The notes beneath the pieces are model-generated. The model searched no databases, was not told the origin of the DNA, and was given only the letters and a program-made list of their open reading frames with translations. The translations under genes were made by a program, and so were the position numbers. Positions 49,834 through 59,415 of a DNA stretch of 64,000 bases are shown one piece after another. Every line of letters begins with the position of its first letter. Position 1 is the stretch's first letter. The stretch is taken from assembly GCA_029248665.1 (NCBI GenBank), contig JAQWIW010000016.1, positions 1 to 64,000 of the forward strand, read 5' to 3'. Source of the DNA: Opitutia bacterium. GTDB taxonomy: Bacteria > Verrucomicrobiota > Verrucomicrobiia > Opitutales > Coraliomargaritaceae.

Positions 49834-50721
49834 CTACTCACTTACCTTAAGGTCAAAACGTGCATAAACAGATTCTCCATTTTTTTGAACTTGTGCAAAT
49901 AAACGATACCAACCTTTACGCGGTACATTAAATAAAAAGCTCAAATCATCGTCTTCTTCTGTTTCGATTAAAACATCCTCCATTGGATGCATATGAGCAA
50001 AACCACGACGCTCAGCGTCAAATGCAACCATGTGAGCTTTTGCACCCATAATTTTTTCCAAGGAGGCTTTATTGCCATCGTTGTCTAGAATTTTAAGCTT
50101 AAAACGATAATCTTGATTCACTTTCAATTTTTCTGGTACCTCAGTTAATTGAAAATTAAGCACGCCTTGAATATCATTTGTTTTTCGATAAAAATTTTGT
50201 ACTTCACTAGGTCCCTCCACCTTTAAATCATTTGAGGCTATCAACTGTCTGCGAGTTCGCTTAGGCACAACTTCAGCGTAAGCTCTGTAATCTCCACTAT
50301 TTTTAGGAGAGAAATAAAAACGATATACTTTGCCCATCTCTTCAGACTGCGGATGGATATGATGATAATCTTCTAAACTTTCATCAATTAATAATAAATG
50401 AATTTGTTTTGTATGGGTATATGCAAGTTCATGAGGCAATAAGAAACGCCCTCCATTCATTTTTAAAGATAACAAACCTTCCTTTGTTTCTGGATCCCAC
50501 TCTAACGGCAATTCAACTGGATAATCTAATTGAGTTAAATCGATAAAGCCCGCACTGTTTGTTGCACAATATTCTATTTCACCATTTTCATTAACCACTT
50601 CTTCATAGTGTAAAAAGCCACACTCAGAATCAGGTAATATACGCATCAGAAAATAGAGTATAATAAAAATACCCGAAATAATCATTATGCTTTTAGTCGC
50701 TTTATTAAAATGAATTCGCAT
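49834..50721 (-). CDS. Membrane-anchored protein with duplicated HxHP motifs, linked to SCO gene
   Basis: This 295-residue protein has one N-terminal membrane segment (residues 11-29) and an extracytoplasmic part with two similar beta domains. The first has H108 followed by LLLIDES, then HHIHP at 120-124. The second has H230 in AHMVAFD, then HMHP at 243-246. Spacing is similar in both, and each is followed by an aromatic-rich strand (YRFYFSPKNSGDYRAY; SFLFNVPRKGWYRLF). Such His pairs could bind a metal such as copper. It is encoded one base after the SCO gene, so a role in metal delivery is plausible but unproven. No name is assigned. Confidence 0.6.
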   Translation of the reverse strand: MRIHFNKATKSIMIISGIFIILYFLMRILPDSECGFLHYEEVVNENGEIEYCATNSAGFIDLTQLDYPVELPLEWDPETKEGLLSLKMNGGRFLLPHELAYTHTKQIHLLLIDESLEDYHHIHPQSEEMGKVYRFYFSPKNSGDYRAYAEVVPKRTRRQLIASNDLKVEGPSEVQNFYRKTNDIQGVLNFQLTEVPEKLKVNQDYRFKLKILDNDGNKASLEKIMGAKAHMVAFDAERRGFAHMHPMEDVLIETEEDDDLSFLFNVPRKGWYRLFAQVQKNGESVYARFDLKVSE

Positions 50722-50722
50722 A

Positions 50723-51583
50723 TTATTCTTTTAATAGTTTTTGAGCTCTAGTTAAGAAATCATCTACTTTCCAAACAGAACCCTCTTTTCGATAATGAAC
50801 ACGGCCCTTTTGATCGATCAGTAAAGTCGCCATTGTGTGATTAATTGTCCCATCTTGGTCAATGGTAACGATTCCAAAATAACGCATCAAGTCCTCTATC
50901 CATTGAGGCTTTGCTGTCATAAAGGTAAAAGTATCAAATTCTATATCATAAGATTCGCCATACTGTTTTAAAATGCCTGGAGAATCGTATTCGGGGTCAA
51001 AGGTAATCGAAAGAAGATGTAAATCATCTAAGCCAATATCCTTTGCTTTTTCTTGGAGCAAAGACATTCTGTAAGTCGAAGCAGGACACATTTTAGCTGC
51101 TTGGCAACGAGTGAAGATAAAATTAACTACGACAGCTTTGCCCAGAAAATCTTTAAACTGAAAAAAATCTCCTTTCTGATTAATCCCAGAAAACGCTATA
51201 ATATAATCATCTTCTTGAACGAAATTCCGACGACTTATCGGTTTTACCATCCGATGAAACTTATCATTCAAATCATAATAAGCTTTAGACCCCACTCCGT
51301 CCTTTGGGAAAATAGATTCTAAATGCCATTGATTAGCGTAATATACCGCATTTGCTTTTATTTGACGACCGATGTAATGATCTGACTGATCGCCCAAGCC
51401 TACCTGAAAATCATGTCTCGCTTCAGATTCAAACGCTTCATTTTCTGAATTAATGACTTTCACATGGTACACACTATGTTCCTTTGAACTAGATTCAACT
51501 AGTGCTGTAATCGAATTCCCTTTAGCTATATTCAGACTGAATATAGAAAAGCACAAACTGGTTAAAACAAAGAATTTCATCAT
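50723..51583 (-). CDS. SCO1/SenC family copper-chaperone-like protein
   Basis: SCO proteins are thioredoxin-fold copper chaperones for cytochrome c oxidase or thiol redox partners. The 286-residue product has a signal sequence and an extended N-terminal region to about 130. The SCO core has FKDFLGKAVVVNFIFTRC, then AAKMCP. Cysteines 160 and 166 form a CX5C rather than the usual CX3C; His249 in INHTMATLLID is conserved. Variants with this longer spacing exist in PVC bacteria as far as I recall. It is cotranscribed with the HxHP protein. No oxidase genes are in the window. Confidence 0.85.
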   Translation of the reverse strand: MMKFFVLTSLCFSIFSLNIAKGNSITALVESSSKEHSVYHVKVINSENEAFESEARHDFQVGLGDQSDHYIGRQIKANAVYYANQWHLESIFPKDGVGSKAYYDLNDKFHRMVKPISRRNFVQEDDYIIAFSGINQKGDFFQFKDFLGKAVVVNFIFTRCQAAKMCPASTYRMSLLQEKAKDIGLDDLHLLSITFDPEYDSPGILKQYGESYDIEFDTFTFMTAKPQWIEDLMRYFGIVTIDQDGTINHTMATLLIDQKGRVHYRKEGSVWKVDDFLTRAQKLLKE

Positions 51584-51602
51584 ATTATCTTCAAAAATTC
51601 AT

Positions 51603-52853
51603 CTATTTAAATTTCACTTTAATTCCTTTTCTTAGATAGGTGGGTTGATCTAAATTGATTCCCTTAAATAATTTACTAGATGAATCGACAAAATAACCTC
51701 GATCCTCTTCTTTGTCAAAGAAAGCAAACTCTTTTTGGTCATCCATTTCTTTCTCTCCTTTTTTACTGAGCTTTGAACGATGAACCTTTAAAATATTCGG
51801 TGATTTTTTCTTTTTGGATAGTTCCTCTGAACCACCTTCATCATCAGAAAATAAATCACCCTCAAGCTTTTTATTTTTGGGAATTTGATCAATTTCAGAT
51901 TTTCCAAAAATACTAATCTTTAGTGAATTAATTAAGGAATCATCCACATAAGCAGAAACAAGAATATCCTTTTTGAAATTAAATTTTTGAGCAATCAGTG
52001 ATGCAACCTTATGAATGATCGATAATTCTAAAGATTGGTTACCTTTAATTACAATCATCAGTCCATCTAGATCTTTTGGTTGATTTTCCTGATGTAAAAG
52101 TGGATTCATTAATAAAGATTGAATATGTGTCTCAATCGCATTGTCTGCCAAATCGAGAATATTTGTATCTTGCGAGACCGCTAATAACGACTTTCCACCT
52201 CTTGCCTGAAATAACTGCTTTAGTGAGCCTAAATCTTGGTTGATAATCCCATTTTCAAAGAGAACATCGGAAAGTGCACTAAGGCTATTTAAAATCCATC
52301 GGTTACCCATTTCAAAGCCATTTAAAGCGGTTTGATCTGCATCTCCTTCTTGCAATAAAAGATCATTAGGTATGGAAAACATTCCATGAAGCGAAGGTCT
52401 TAATTCATTGATAAAGTTTTCACCTTTTGAAAAACGAGCCCCTTCGAAACTAAAAGGAAGCACAAAAAACCCTAGAGTAATCGCCCCAGTCTTTTCCGCT
52501 AATTCAGAGATTAATAAAGAGAAAGCGCTACCGACCCCACCTCCAAGACCCGCAACAAGAATAATAACATCTGCATCTTCCAACCATGAACTGATTACTT
52601 CGCGATGTGAATTAATTGCTTTTTCTGCAAGATCTATATCGCCTCCGCAACCAAGCCCGCGGCAAATTTCTTTCCCAATAAGATGGGACTCTGTATTCTG
52701 CGTAGTCGTTATCGCTTTAGCATCAGTGTCCAATGTATGGCATTCAAACAAACCATTCGATTCTTGTGCGAAAGCATCTACAATATGCATACCCGCTCCA
52801 CCTAAACCAAATAATTTTACTTTTATACCTACGTCGTTCATCACATATTCCAT
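51603..52853 (-). CDS. ftsZ: Cell division protein FtsZ, divergent GTPase motifs
   Basis: FtsZ forms the cytokinetic ring. The 416-residue protein aligns along the GTPase domain: GLGGAG at the first loop, DTDAKAI, PFSFEGA and IPNDLLL. The tubulin signature GGGTGTG is GGGVGSA (104-110). In the T7 loop INQDLGSL the catalytic Asp equivalent to E. coli Asp209 is kept (Asp207) but the Asp212 equivalent is Ser210. The C-terminus has DQPTYLRK (402-409), matching the FtsA/ZipA-binding peptide, preceded by a long charged linker. The start abuts the ftsA stop. The gene context makes FtsZ certain, its activity less so. Confidence 0.92.
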   Translation of the reverse strand: MEYVMNDVGIKVKLFGLGGAGMHIVDAFAQESNGLFECHTLDTDAKAITTTQNTESHLIGKEICRGLGCGGDIDLAEKAINSHREVISSWLEDADVIILVAGLGGGVGSAFSLLISELAEKTGAITLGFFVLPFSFEGARFSKGENFINELRPSLHGMFSIPNDLLLQEGDADQTALNGFEMGNRWILNSLSALSDVLFENGIINQDLGSLKQLFQARGGKSLLAVSQDTNILDLADNAIETHIQSLLMNPLLHQENQPKDLDGLMIVIKGNQSLELSIIHKVASLIAQKFNFKKDILVSAYVDDSLINSLKISIFGKSEIDQIPKNKKLEGDLFSDDEGGSEELSKKKKSPNILKVHRSKLSKKGEKEMDDQKEFAFFDKEEDRGYFVDSSSKLFKGINLDQPTYLRKGIKVKFK

Positions 52854-54080
52854 CTATGGTAACTTTAAATCTTTAGGGAAAAAATTTCTAAATAAATTCC
52901 CAAGAAAGTTATTCGTGTTCTTATTTTGTTTCTCTTCAAAAACTCCCAAAGCATAAGAAAGTAAGCCTAAAGTAGTACTGTATTCAGGAATATTTAGATT
53001 CTCATCAATTTCCCATGTGCTTTCTCCCTTTGTGCATTTCAAATCAAATATTTTAGACGCGATTGCTTCAATGCCTTCCATCCTAGAAGTACCTCCTGTA
53101 AGGATCACACCCGTTCCTATTTCACTTGGTTTGTAAAGTTTTACCTCCTCCAGCTCTTCGAGTATTAATTCAAATAACTCTTTAATTCTCGATTCTACAA
53201 TTTTATTCACAGATGTTAGAGGGATTTTCCGATCTCCAATACTTTGATTACCTACCAACCAAGTATTTTCTTCTAAATTTTGCTTTGCATGTATAGCCAA
53301 ACCTTCACGAAGCTTTAAACTATCCGCTAACTGAACATTTGTCCTCAAGCCCATACTCAAATCATTAGAAATATGATCCCCGCCAACTGGGATCACACCC
53401 GTATAAACTACATAACCGTCTTTATATAAGGCAAAATCACTTGTACCACCACCAATATCAATAACTAGAGCACCTGCTTTTTTTTCACTCTCCTGAAGCA
53501 AAACATTCCCACTCGCAATAGACGAAACAATCACATCTTCCACTACCAAAGGAATGCCCATAATCACCCTCAAACTATCCTGTAATGTCTTATTATCTGC
53601 GTGAATCGTCCAATAGCCTACTTGTAAACGTTTACCGTGCATATGAATCGGATTTTCTACCTTCACCCCGTCGACCGAGAAAGGATTCTGAATATGATTA
53701 AGAAAACTACGACCTTCAGGAAGTTGAGGCCGCCGTGCATCCTCCTTTGCTTTCTCCACATCAGCTTTTGTGATAACTCCATTTGAAGCACCTACATTTG
53801 TTGTTCCTACATTAAATACTCCAGACAAGTGCTGTCCTGTTTGAGCCAAATAAACCTCTTCAATCTTAGTTCCTGCTACATTTTCTGCCTGCAAAATTGC
53901 ATTATGCACAATTTGCCCAGTGACTTGAAGATCCTGAATAATACCCTTTTTAACGCCATTTGATTGCACAGAATAATGTCCAATAATATTTAAAGTACTA
54001 CCACTAGATATCTCTCCAATAATTATGGCAATTTTTGATGTGCCTATTTCAATTGCTCCGACAATTTTAGAATGTCCCAT
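52854..54080 (-). CDS. ftsA: Cell division protein FtsA
   Basis: This is an actin-like ATPase of 408 residues that tethers FtsZ to the membrane. It has GAIEIGTSKIAIIIGEI at the N-terminus (phosphate 1), IDIGGGTSDFALYKDG (phosphate 2) and LTGGTSRMEGIE (adenosine site). The C-terminal RNFFPKDLK amphipathic end could be the membrane-targeting helix. It lies 39 bases after ftsQ and directly before ftsZ without a gap. Length is in the normal range. Confidence 0.95.
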   Translation of the reverse strand: MGHSKIVGAIEIGTSKIAIIIGEISSGSTLNIIGHYSVQSNGVKKGIIQDLQVTGQIVHNAILQAENVAGTKIEEVYLAQTGQHLSGVFNVGTTNVGASNGVITKADVEKAKEDARRPQLPEGRSFLNHIQNPFSVDGVKVENPIHMHGKRLQVGYWTIHADNKTLQDSLRVIMGIPLVVEDVIVSSIASGNVLLQESEKKAGALVIDIGGGTSDFALYKDGYVVYTGVIPVGGDHISNDLSMGLRTNVQLADSLKLREGLAIHAKQNLEENTWLVGNQSIGDRKIPLTSVNKIVESRIKELFELILEELEEVKLYKPSEIGTGVILTGGTSRMEGIEAIASKIFDLKCTKGESTWEIDENLNIPEYSTTLGLLSYALGVFEEKQNKNTNNFLGNLFRNFFPKDLKLP

Positions 54081-54119
54081 TATTTAGTAAAGATGATCCT
54101 TTTTGTAAAAAAATAAAGA

Positions 54120-55061
54120 TTAGAATAAATCAATCTTACCTCCTTTGAATTGAACCGCAGCAGAGTCTCTCAAAGATAAGTCCACTCGCTCTACTTCTTG
54201 ATTACCACTACCATTTAAATAAGATAAAATATAATTCAAACGTGCGATTTGCTTGGGATAATCATTATATGCATTGAATAAAATTCGAGGAATCAAATCA
54301 CTATTAAGCTCAATTATTTGTCCTGGGAACTCCACGTCACCAGAAAAACTTTTTAAAGAAATAGATTGCAAGCGTATACGTTTGGTTAATCCCGACTCTT
54401 CCAATAAATCGATTAATGGAACTATATAATTTAACCCATTTATCGGTAGATATTTTTGGTTTGGGTGCCGATAGGGAACTAAATACGGCAATCCATCCAA
54501 AAAAGCTTCTGAATAACCAATACCGTCATAAACCACTGCTGTTTTTCCCACATAGCGCAAAAACTCAGCTCCTTCATTCGTCTGCATCTTTAGCTTAAAT
54601 ATAGGAATTTCTTCCTCTAGCTGTATTCTTAAAGCATCAGGGAAAACTCGTACCACTTCAGCTTTAATCACTTGATCAAAACCCTCTAAAACATGCTTCA
54701 TTTCAAAAATATTTATATCCATCAAGCGCATATTCCGATTGATTTGGATTACTCCACTCAGCCAAGTTTCATCCAAAACTCCATCCGTATAAAATAAAAC
54801 CCTTTTTACGTAACCTGCATTATCTCTAGTAACTGCACTGTCTTCTGAAGAAATCTCATCAAAAACAAAAGCTTTAAAGAAGAAAAAGGCAGCGACAATA
54901 CCCAAGGCAAGTGATGCAAACTTCAAAAATGGCTTAATCATACGATAAACTGAAGCAAAGGTAGTAATACGGCTCGATTGCGTATTGGCATCCTTCAAAT
55001 TATGCCAACTTTGATCACCCTTATAAGTCACGGATGTATTGGATTTTTTAGGAAACTTCAT
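54120..55061 (-). CDS. ftsQ: Cell division protein FtsQ/DivIB-like
   Basis: This 313-residue bitopic inner-membrane protein has a cytoplasmic N-terminus and a membrane segment at about 45-67. A POTRA-type domain follows (LMDINIFEMKHVLEGFDQVIKAEV, given here in part as HVLEGFDQVIKAEVVRVFPD). FtsQ recruits FtsB/FtsL in the divisome. Sequence similarity is weak and the call leans on position between ddl and ftsA, the topology and the POTRA pattern. Its start overlaps the ddl stop by 4 bases. Confidence 0.82.
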   Translation of the reverse strand: MKFPKKSNTSVTYKGDQSWHNLKDANTQSSRITTFASVYRMIKPFLKFASLALGIVAAFFFFKAFVFDEISSEDSAVTRDNAGYVKRVLFYTDGVLDETWLSGVIQINRNMRLMDINIFEMKHVLEGFDQVIKAEVVRVFPDALRIQLEEEIPIFKLKMQTNEGAEFLRYVGKTAVVYDGIGYSEAFLDGLPYLVPYRHPNQKYLPINGLNYIVPLIDLLEESGLTKRIRLQSISLKSFSGDVEFPGQIIELNSDLIPRILFNAYNDYPKQIARLNYILSYLNGSGNQEVERVDLSLRDSAAVQFKGGKIDLF

Positions 55062-55993
55062 GAATTTGTATTCCGATCATCCTTAAATCGCTCAATGCCA
55101 TAAGAAAGCATTGTTTTAATTAATGCATCAAAATCAATACCTTTAGCCGCCGCTGACTTAGGTAAAAGACTCTGTGAAGTCATACCCGGTATACTATTAA
55201 CTTCTAAAAAGTAAGGAATATCATCTTCTAATATAAAATCGATACGAGCAAAGTCTCGACACCCGCAAATTTTGAAAATCATTTCTGCTTCAGATTTAAT
55301 TCTATCCGTAATTTCATTGGGTAATTCTGCTGGGCAAAAATACTCCGTAGAACCATGAAGGTACTTCGTATCATAGTCATAACATTCTTTTGCATACTTA
55401 ATTTCAACTACTTCCAAAGCATTTCCACCAAGCAGCCCAATCGTCAACTCTCGTCCTTTCAGCCTCCGTTCAACTAACCAATTTCCCGAATTAATTTTTG
55501 ATAAAGCAAGCCCCATCGATGAACGATTTTCAATCATATTCAATCCATAACTACTTCCTGAGTCTTTCGGTTTAAGCACGAGAGACTCCCCAAGAACTTT
55601 AATAATATCATCGGCAAGTGGTATCGTATTTGCGTCAAAAGAAAGTGATTCTGCTGTCTTTATTCCCAAAGTTTCCACACGATCCTTAGCCAACATTTTA
55701 TCCATACATAAAGCACTAGAAGTCGCATCACTGCCGACATACTCTATACCCTTCTCCTCTAAAATACTTTGCAAATCACCATCTTCACCAAAAGCACCAT
55801 GAATCATAGGAAAAACGATGTGCGAATCTGCCTTAATCGATTCTGGGATCTTACGATTCTCTAAACAGATAGCCTCAACTGGGTAATTAAGTTTCAGAGA
55901 ATCTGCTACAGCACTACCACTTTTTAAAGACACCTCACGCTCTTCTCCGAAGCCACCATAAAGCACAACAATTGATTTCAAAGAATTCATCAT
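55058..55993 (-). CDS. ddl: D-alanine--D-alanine ligase
   Basis: This is an ATP-grasp ligase of 311 residues that makes D-Ala-D-Ala for peptidoglycan. It has VLYGGFGEEREVSLKSG at the N-terminus and HGAFGEDGDLQSILEEKGI. LKPKDSGSSYGL carries the ATP-binding Lys, followed by FARIDFILEDDIPYFLEVN and SIPGMTSQSL. The C-terminal ligase motifs are complete. Overlaps both neighbours by 4 bases (murC-murB stop and ftsQ start), so it is translationally coupled. Confidence 0.95.
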   Translation of the reverse strand: MMNSLKSIVVLYGGFGEEREVSLKSGSAVADSLKLNYPVEAICLENRKIPESIKADSHIVFPMIHGAFGEDGDLQSILEEKGIEYVGSDATSSALCMDKMLAKDRVETLGIKTAESLSFDANTIPLADDIIKVLGESLVLKPKDSGSSYGLNMIENRSSMGLALSKINSGNWLVERRLKGRELTIGLLGGNALEVVEIKYAKECYDYDTKYLHGSTEYFCPAELPNEITDRIKSEAEMIFKICGCRDFARIDFILEDDIPYFLEVNSIPGMTSQSLLPKSAAAKGIDFDALIKTMLSYGIERFKDDRNTNS

Positions 55994-58287
55994 TTTCCTA
56001 AGTTATATGCCCCTTCATCATCCAAAGCAGTCGGCAATTCATCCCCGAGCAACAAAACTTCAGGCTCCAAATCAATCCCACACTCCTCTTTCACTCGTTT
56101 TTGTATTAAAGCAATCAAGGATCGTACGTCTTTAGATGTTGATCCTCCTTGATTAACAATAAAATTCCCATGTTTATCCGACACCGCAGCACCACCTACA
56201 CTAATATTCTTCAACCCTAACTCATCAATCAAACGTCCTGCATAGTCATTCTCCGGATTTTTAAAAATACACCCTGCACTCGGAGCAATTGGTTGACTCC
56301 CCTTACGCACATCCGAATAAGAATCCATCCGTTCACGGATTGAATCACTCGCTTCTACCTCGCTCAATTTTAAGACCGCACCCAAAGCTATTCCGTTCGC
56401 AATTTCACGAACCTTTCGGTATTCGATAGTAAATTCATCTCGCCCTAATTCTTTCACTTCTGAAGCATCATTTACCATCAAAACTCGCTCCACAACATCA
56501 AATGTCCAGCGTCCCATTGCCCCAGCATTCATTCGTAAAGCACCCCCCAAAGTTCCAGGTATCCCCTCAAGAAATTCAAATCCTGAAAATCCTAACTGTG
56601 CCGCTTTCCCACAGAGATTCTTTAAACGTACCCCACAACCAACCCATAAATGAGAATCATCTATTTTTCGAATTTTCTGCCAATTTTTATGGTTAAAACG
56701 AATCACTAAACCGCCATATCCAGCATCTGCTACCAAAACATTGGAACCTCTTCCCAGACAAAAATAAGGCAGTCCAAATAATTTCGAAGATTGGATTAAG
56801 GCAAGGACATCTGAAATGCTTGAAGGCTCTGCATAATATTCTGAAAGACCTCCTATCTTAAAAGTCGTTTTAGACGCCAAATTTTCAGATAAGTTTAAAA
56901 CACAATCCGAAGAAACTTTCTTTTTGGTATAATCAAGCCAAGCATTTTGTTTACTAGCAACCGCATATAATGAGCAAAATGCATGCGCAAATTCATTAAT
57001 CGAACCCGCTCCTATAAATAATAAAATCTTGTTTTTGATTTTTGAGCTTTTCTTAAAATAGGATACAAGGTCCTTCAATCCCGATTGATTAAAGCTCAAT
57101 TCAACAGGTTTCGCACTATCAAAAGCAGACACAAAATCTCCAGACATACCTCCCTCACATTCTCTTTCAAAAGCCGAATAGACCGGTAATACAAACACTC
57201 TATCAGCCGATGATAAAGACTTTATAAAATCTCGATTTAAAGCCTTTGTCCGTGAGTGTCGATGAGGCTGGAAAACCACCGTCAAATCACAATCCATAGA
57301 TTCATTCTTAATCGCTTTAATTAATATATCTATTTCAGAAGGATGGTGTGCATAATCTTCAAGTACCATCAACTGTTCCTTTGAAAGCAAAATATTCTGC
57401 CTACGGTCAACACCAGGAAAGGCTTTAAACAATTCTTCCCTCGATGGAAAATCACTCTGGAACAAGCCTAAAACACCCTCCGCAAACATTTGATTATGAC
57501 AATTAAAGTCTGCATTCAACATACCATTCCCTGGCTCAAGTAATGTACCAGTGCCCAAAGTGTCATCTGTCGTCACTAATTTTGTATCGATAAATACACA
57601 CCGATTAGAAAACGCTTCACGGGCTTCAAAAGCTTCAAAATTTGAGGCTTCAATTAAAACCTTTGAGCGAGTCCTAAGTAACAAGCCTTCAAACACTTTT
57701 TTCAAACTATCAAAATCCTGATAATAATCGATGTGATCCCAATCTAAATTCAGCAGTACTGAAATCTCTGGATTGAATCCATTAATCGTTCCATCACTTT
57801 CATCAATTTCGGCCAGTAACCATTCTGAATCACATACATAATAGGGCGCAGTTGCGTCCTGATAAAATCCGCCCACAATAAAATTAATCGATAGATCTAA
57901 TTGACGAATAGCGTGCCCGATTAGTGCACTAGTCGTTGTCTTACCATGACTGCCCACAATCGCGATTAATTTTTTAGATTTCGCAACCTCTGCTAACTTC
58001 TCACCTCGCTTTAGACAAGGTATATTCAGATGCTTTGCCTCTTTTAAAAGATGATGACTTTTCGCAATCGCATTTGAATAAACAATTTGGTCATAAGATT
58101 TTATATCTTCGATTAAAACCTCATCCAATAAATTCACCGCCGAGTTAGTTAAATAGCCTAAGGCATATTGCTTTAAATAATCATCATAGCCAAAAATCGA
58201 TTCCCCATTTCCAGCTAACCACATAGCTAAAGGAGCCATGCCAGCTCCCCCCACACCTAGAAATAAAATTCTTTTTTCAGTTCTCAT
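55990..58287 (-). CDS. murC/murB: MurC-MurB fusion (UDP-MurNAc--L-Ala ligase / UDP-GlcNAc-enolpyruvate reductase)
   Basis: This 765-residue protein joins two consecutive steps of UDP-MurNAc-L-Ala synthesis. MurC (about 1-445) has the GxGGAGM N-terminus, the ATP-binding GSHGKTTTS (112-120) and DYAHHPSEI near 311. MurB (about 460-750) has the FAD-binding KTTFKIGG, LGRGSNVLVAD and GIPGTLGGALRMNAG. Tyr623-Arg624 follow, then Ser670 in PSAGCIFKNP and Glu743-region EPEV. The reading frame is continuous with no stop or slippage site at the junction. Reaction order is MurB then MurC, so the fusion is in reverse of pathway order. Confidence 0.95.
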   Translation of the reverse strand: MRTEKRILFLGVGGAGMAPLAMWLAGNGESIFGYDDYLKQYALGYLTNSAVNLLDEVLIEDIKSYDQIVYSNAIAKSHHLLKEAKHLNIPCLKRGEKLAEVAKSKKLIAIVGSHGKTTTSALIGHAIRQLDLSINFIVGGFYQDATAPYYVCDSEWLLAEIDESDGTINGFNPEISVLLNLDWDHIDYYQDFDSLKKVFEGLLLRTRSKVLIEASNFEAFEAREAFSNRCVFIDTKLVTTDDTLGTGTLLEPGNGMLNADFNCHNQMFAEGVLGLFQSDFPSREELFKAFPGVDRRQNILLSKEQLMVLEDYAHHPSEIDILIKAIKNESMDCDLTVVFQPHRHSRTKALNRDFIKSLSSADRVFVLPVYSAFERECEGGMSGDFVSAFDSAKPVELSFNQSGLKDLVSYFKKSSKIKNKILLFIGAGSINEFAHAFCSLYAVASKQNAWLDYTKKKVSSDCVLNLSENLASKTTFKIGGLSEYYAEPSSISDVLALIQSSKLFGLPYFCLGRGSNVLVADAGYGGLVIRFNHKNWQKIRKIDDSHLWVGCGVRLKNLCGKAAQLGFSGFEFLEGIPGTLGGALRMNAGAMGRWTFDVVERVLMVNDASEVKELGRDEFTIEYRKVREIANGIALGAVLKLSEVEASDSIRERMDSYSDVRKGSQPIAPSAGCIFKNPENDYAGRLIDELGLKNISVGGAAVSDKHGNFIVNQGGSTSKDVRSLIALIQKRVKEECGIDLEPEVLLLGDELPTALDDEGAYNLGK

Positions 58288-58311
58288 TACCGATTAAAAT
58301 ATACCTTCGTG

Positions 58312-59415
58312 CTATGATTCGTTTGTTTTTTCTCCAATAACTGACAGTAAATCATCTACCATCACCTCCGAAGCATTCACCGCATTTAAATTTATTAAAT
58401 TCAAATTAATTTGCTCCAATAAGCTATGATTTGAAATCAATGCATGAACCTCTTCATACAATTTTTCTATATTCTCTTCTTCAAGTAAAACACCCCCTCC
58501 TAAGCTCTCGTGAACCTTCGCATTGTAGTACTGATGATTATCTGCGGCATAAGGATATGGAACCAAAATACTTGGCACTTCACAATGAGTTATTTCCGCA
58601 ATTGCTCCAGCTCCTGCCCGAGAAACCACTAAATCAGCTGCAGATAAAACAGCTGCCATATTATCGGTAAAAGGTACCATCTTGATCGTCACTGACTCAC
58701 CACGACTATTTATAGAAACATCATAACTTTCTAAGCCATTATTCAAACCCGATATGCAATAAATTGATACACCTTGCTCTATCAAATGTTCAAAATGATC
58801 AATCACCCACTTATTCAATACTTGAGCCCCCTGACTACCACCAATAACCATCAATAATGTTCCCTCGCAGTCTAATCCTAATTGTCTTCGTGCTTTAATC
58901 TTATCCAAGACCATCATTTCCTTACGCAAAGGGTATCCGACATTAGCCACTTTTGATTTTCTTATATCTTTTACCACCACACTCTTCGGCAAATAAATTC
59001 GATCAGCAAAGACTTGAAGTAATCGCACCGCTTTACCTGTCCTACCATTTGCTTCATGTAAGGCAAATTTTACATTTAAAAGAATGCTCATAAGCCCAAA
59101 GCCAACAGATAAATATCCACCAAAAAGAACTAAGATTTTTGGTTTTTCCTTTCGGATAATTCCAAAAATCCTGGGCAAACTAAAAATCAATTGCTGAAAA
59201 AATTTTAGCTTTCCTAACAAACCCCCGGCGAAACCTTTTCCAGGAAACCGCTCAAAATCAATATGCGCATACTTACTGACTATCGCAGTATCAATCGACT
59301 TTTGACTGATGCAAAGAATACTAGAAAAACCACGGCTTTTTAACTCCTCTGCCAAAGCAATGCCTGGTGATAAATGCCCTCCAGTTCCTCCGCAAATAAT
59401 CAATACATCCGTCAT
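58312..59415 (-). CDS. murG: MurG, lipid II synthase
   Basis: This peripheral inner-membrane glycosyltransferase adds GlcNAc to lipid I, giving lipid II. The ATG at 59415 is chosen, because it gives the family start MTDVLIICGGTGGHLSPGIA and overlaps the ftsW stop as ATGA. Upstream codons to 59463 are unlike MurG. The 367-residue protein has the N-terminal GGTGGH loop, LHEANGRTGKA, and the UDP-GlcNAc-binding IGGSQGAQVLN. SRAGAGAIAEI is near the C-terminus. Confidence 0.95.
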   Translation of the reverse strand: MTDVLIICGGTGGHLSPGIALAEELKSRGFSSILCISQKSIDTAIVSKYAHIDFERFPGKGFAGGLLGKLKFFQQLIFSLPRIFGIIRKEKPKILVLFGGYLSVGFGLMSILLNVKFALHEANGRTGKAVRLLQVFADRIYLPKSVVVKDIRKSKVANVGYPLRKEMMVLDKIKARRQLGLDCEGTLLMVIGGSQGAQVLNKWVIDHFEHLIEQGVSIYCISGLNNGLESYDVSINSRGESVTIKMVPFTDNMAAVLSAADLVVSRAGAGAIAEITHCEVPSILVPYPYAADNHQYYNAKVHESLGGGVLLEEENIEKLYEEVHALISNHSLLEQINLNLINLNAVNASEVMVDDLLSVIGEKTNES

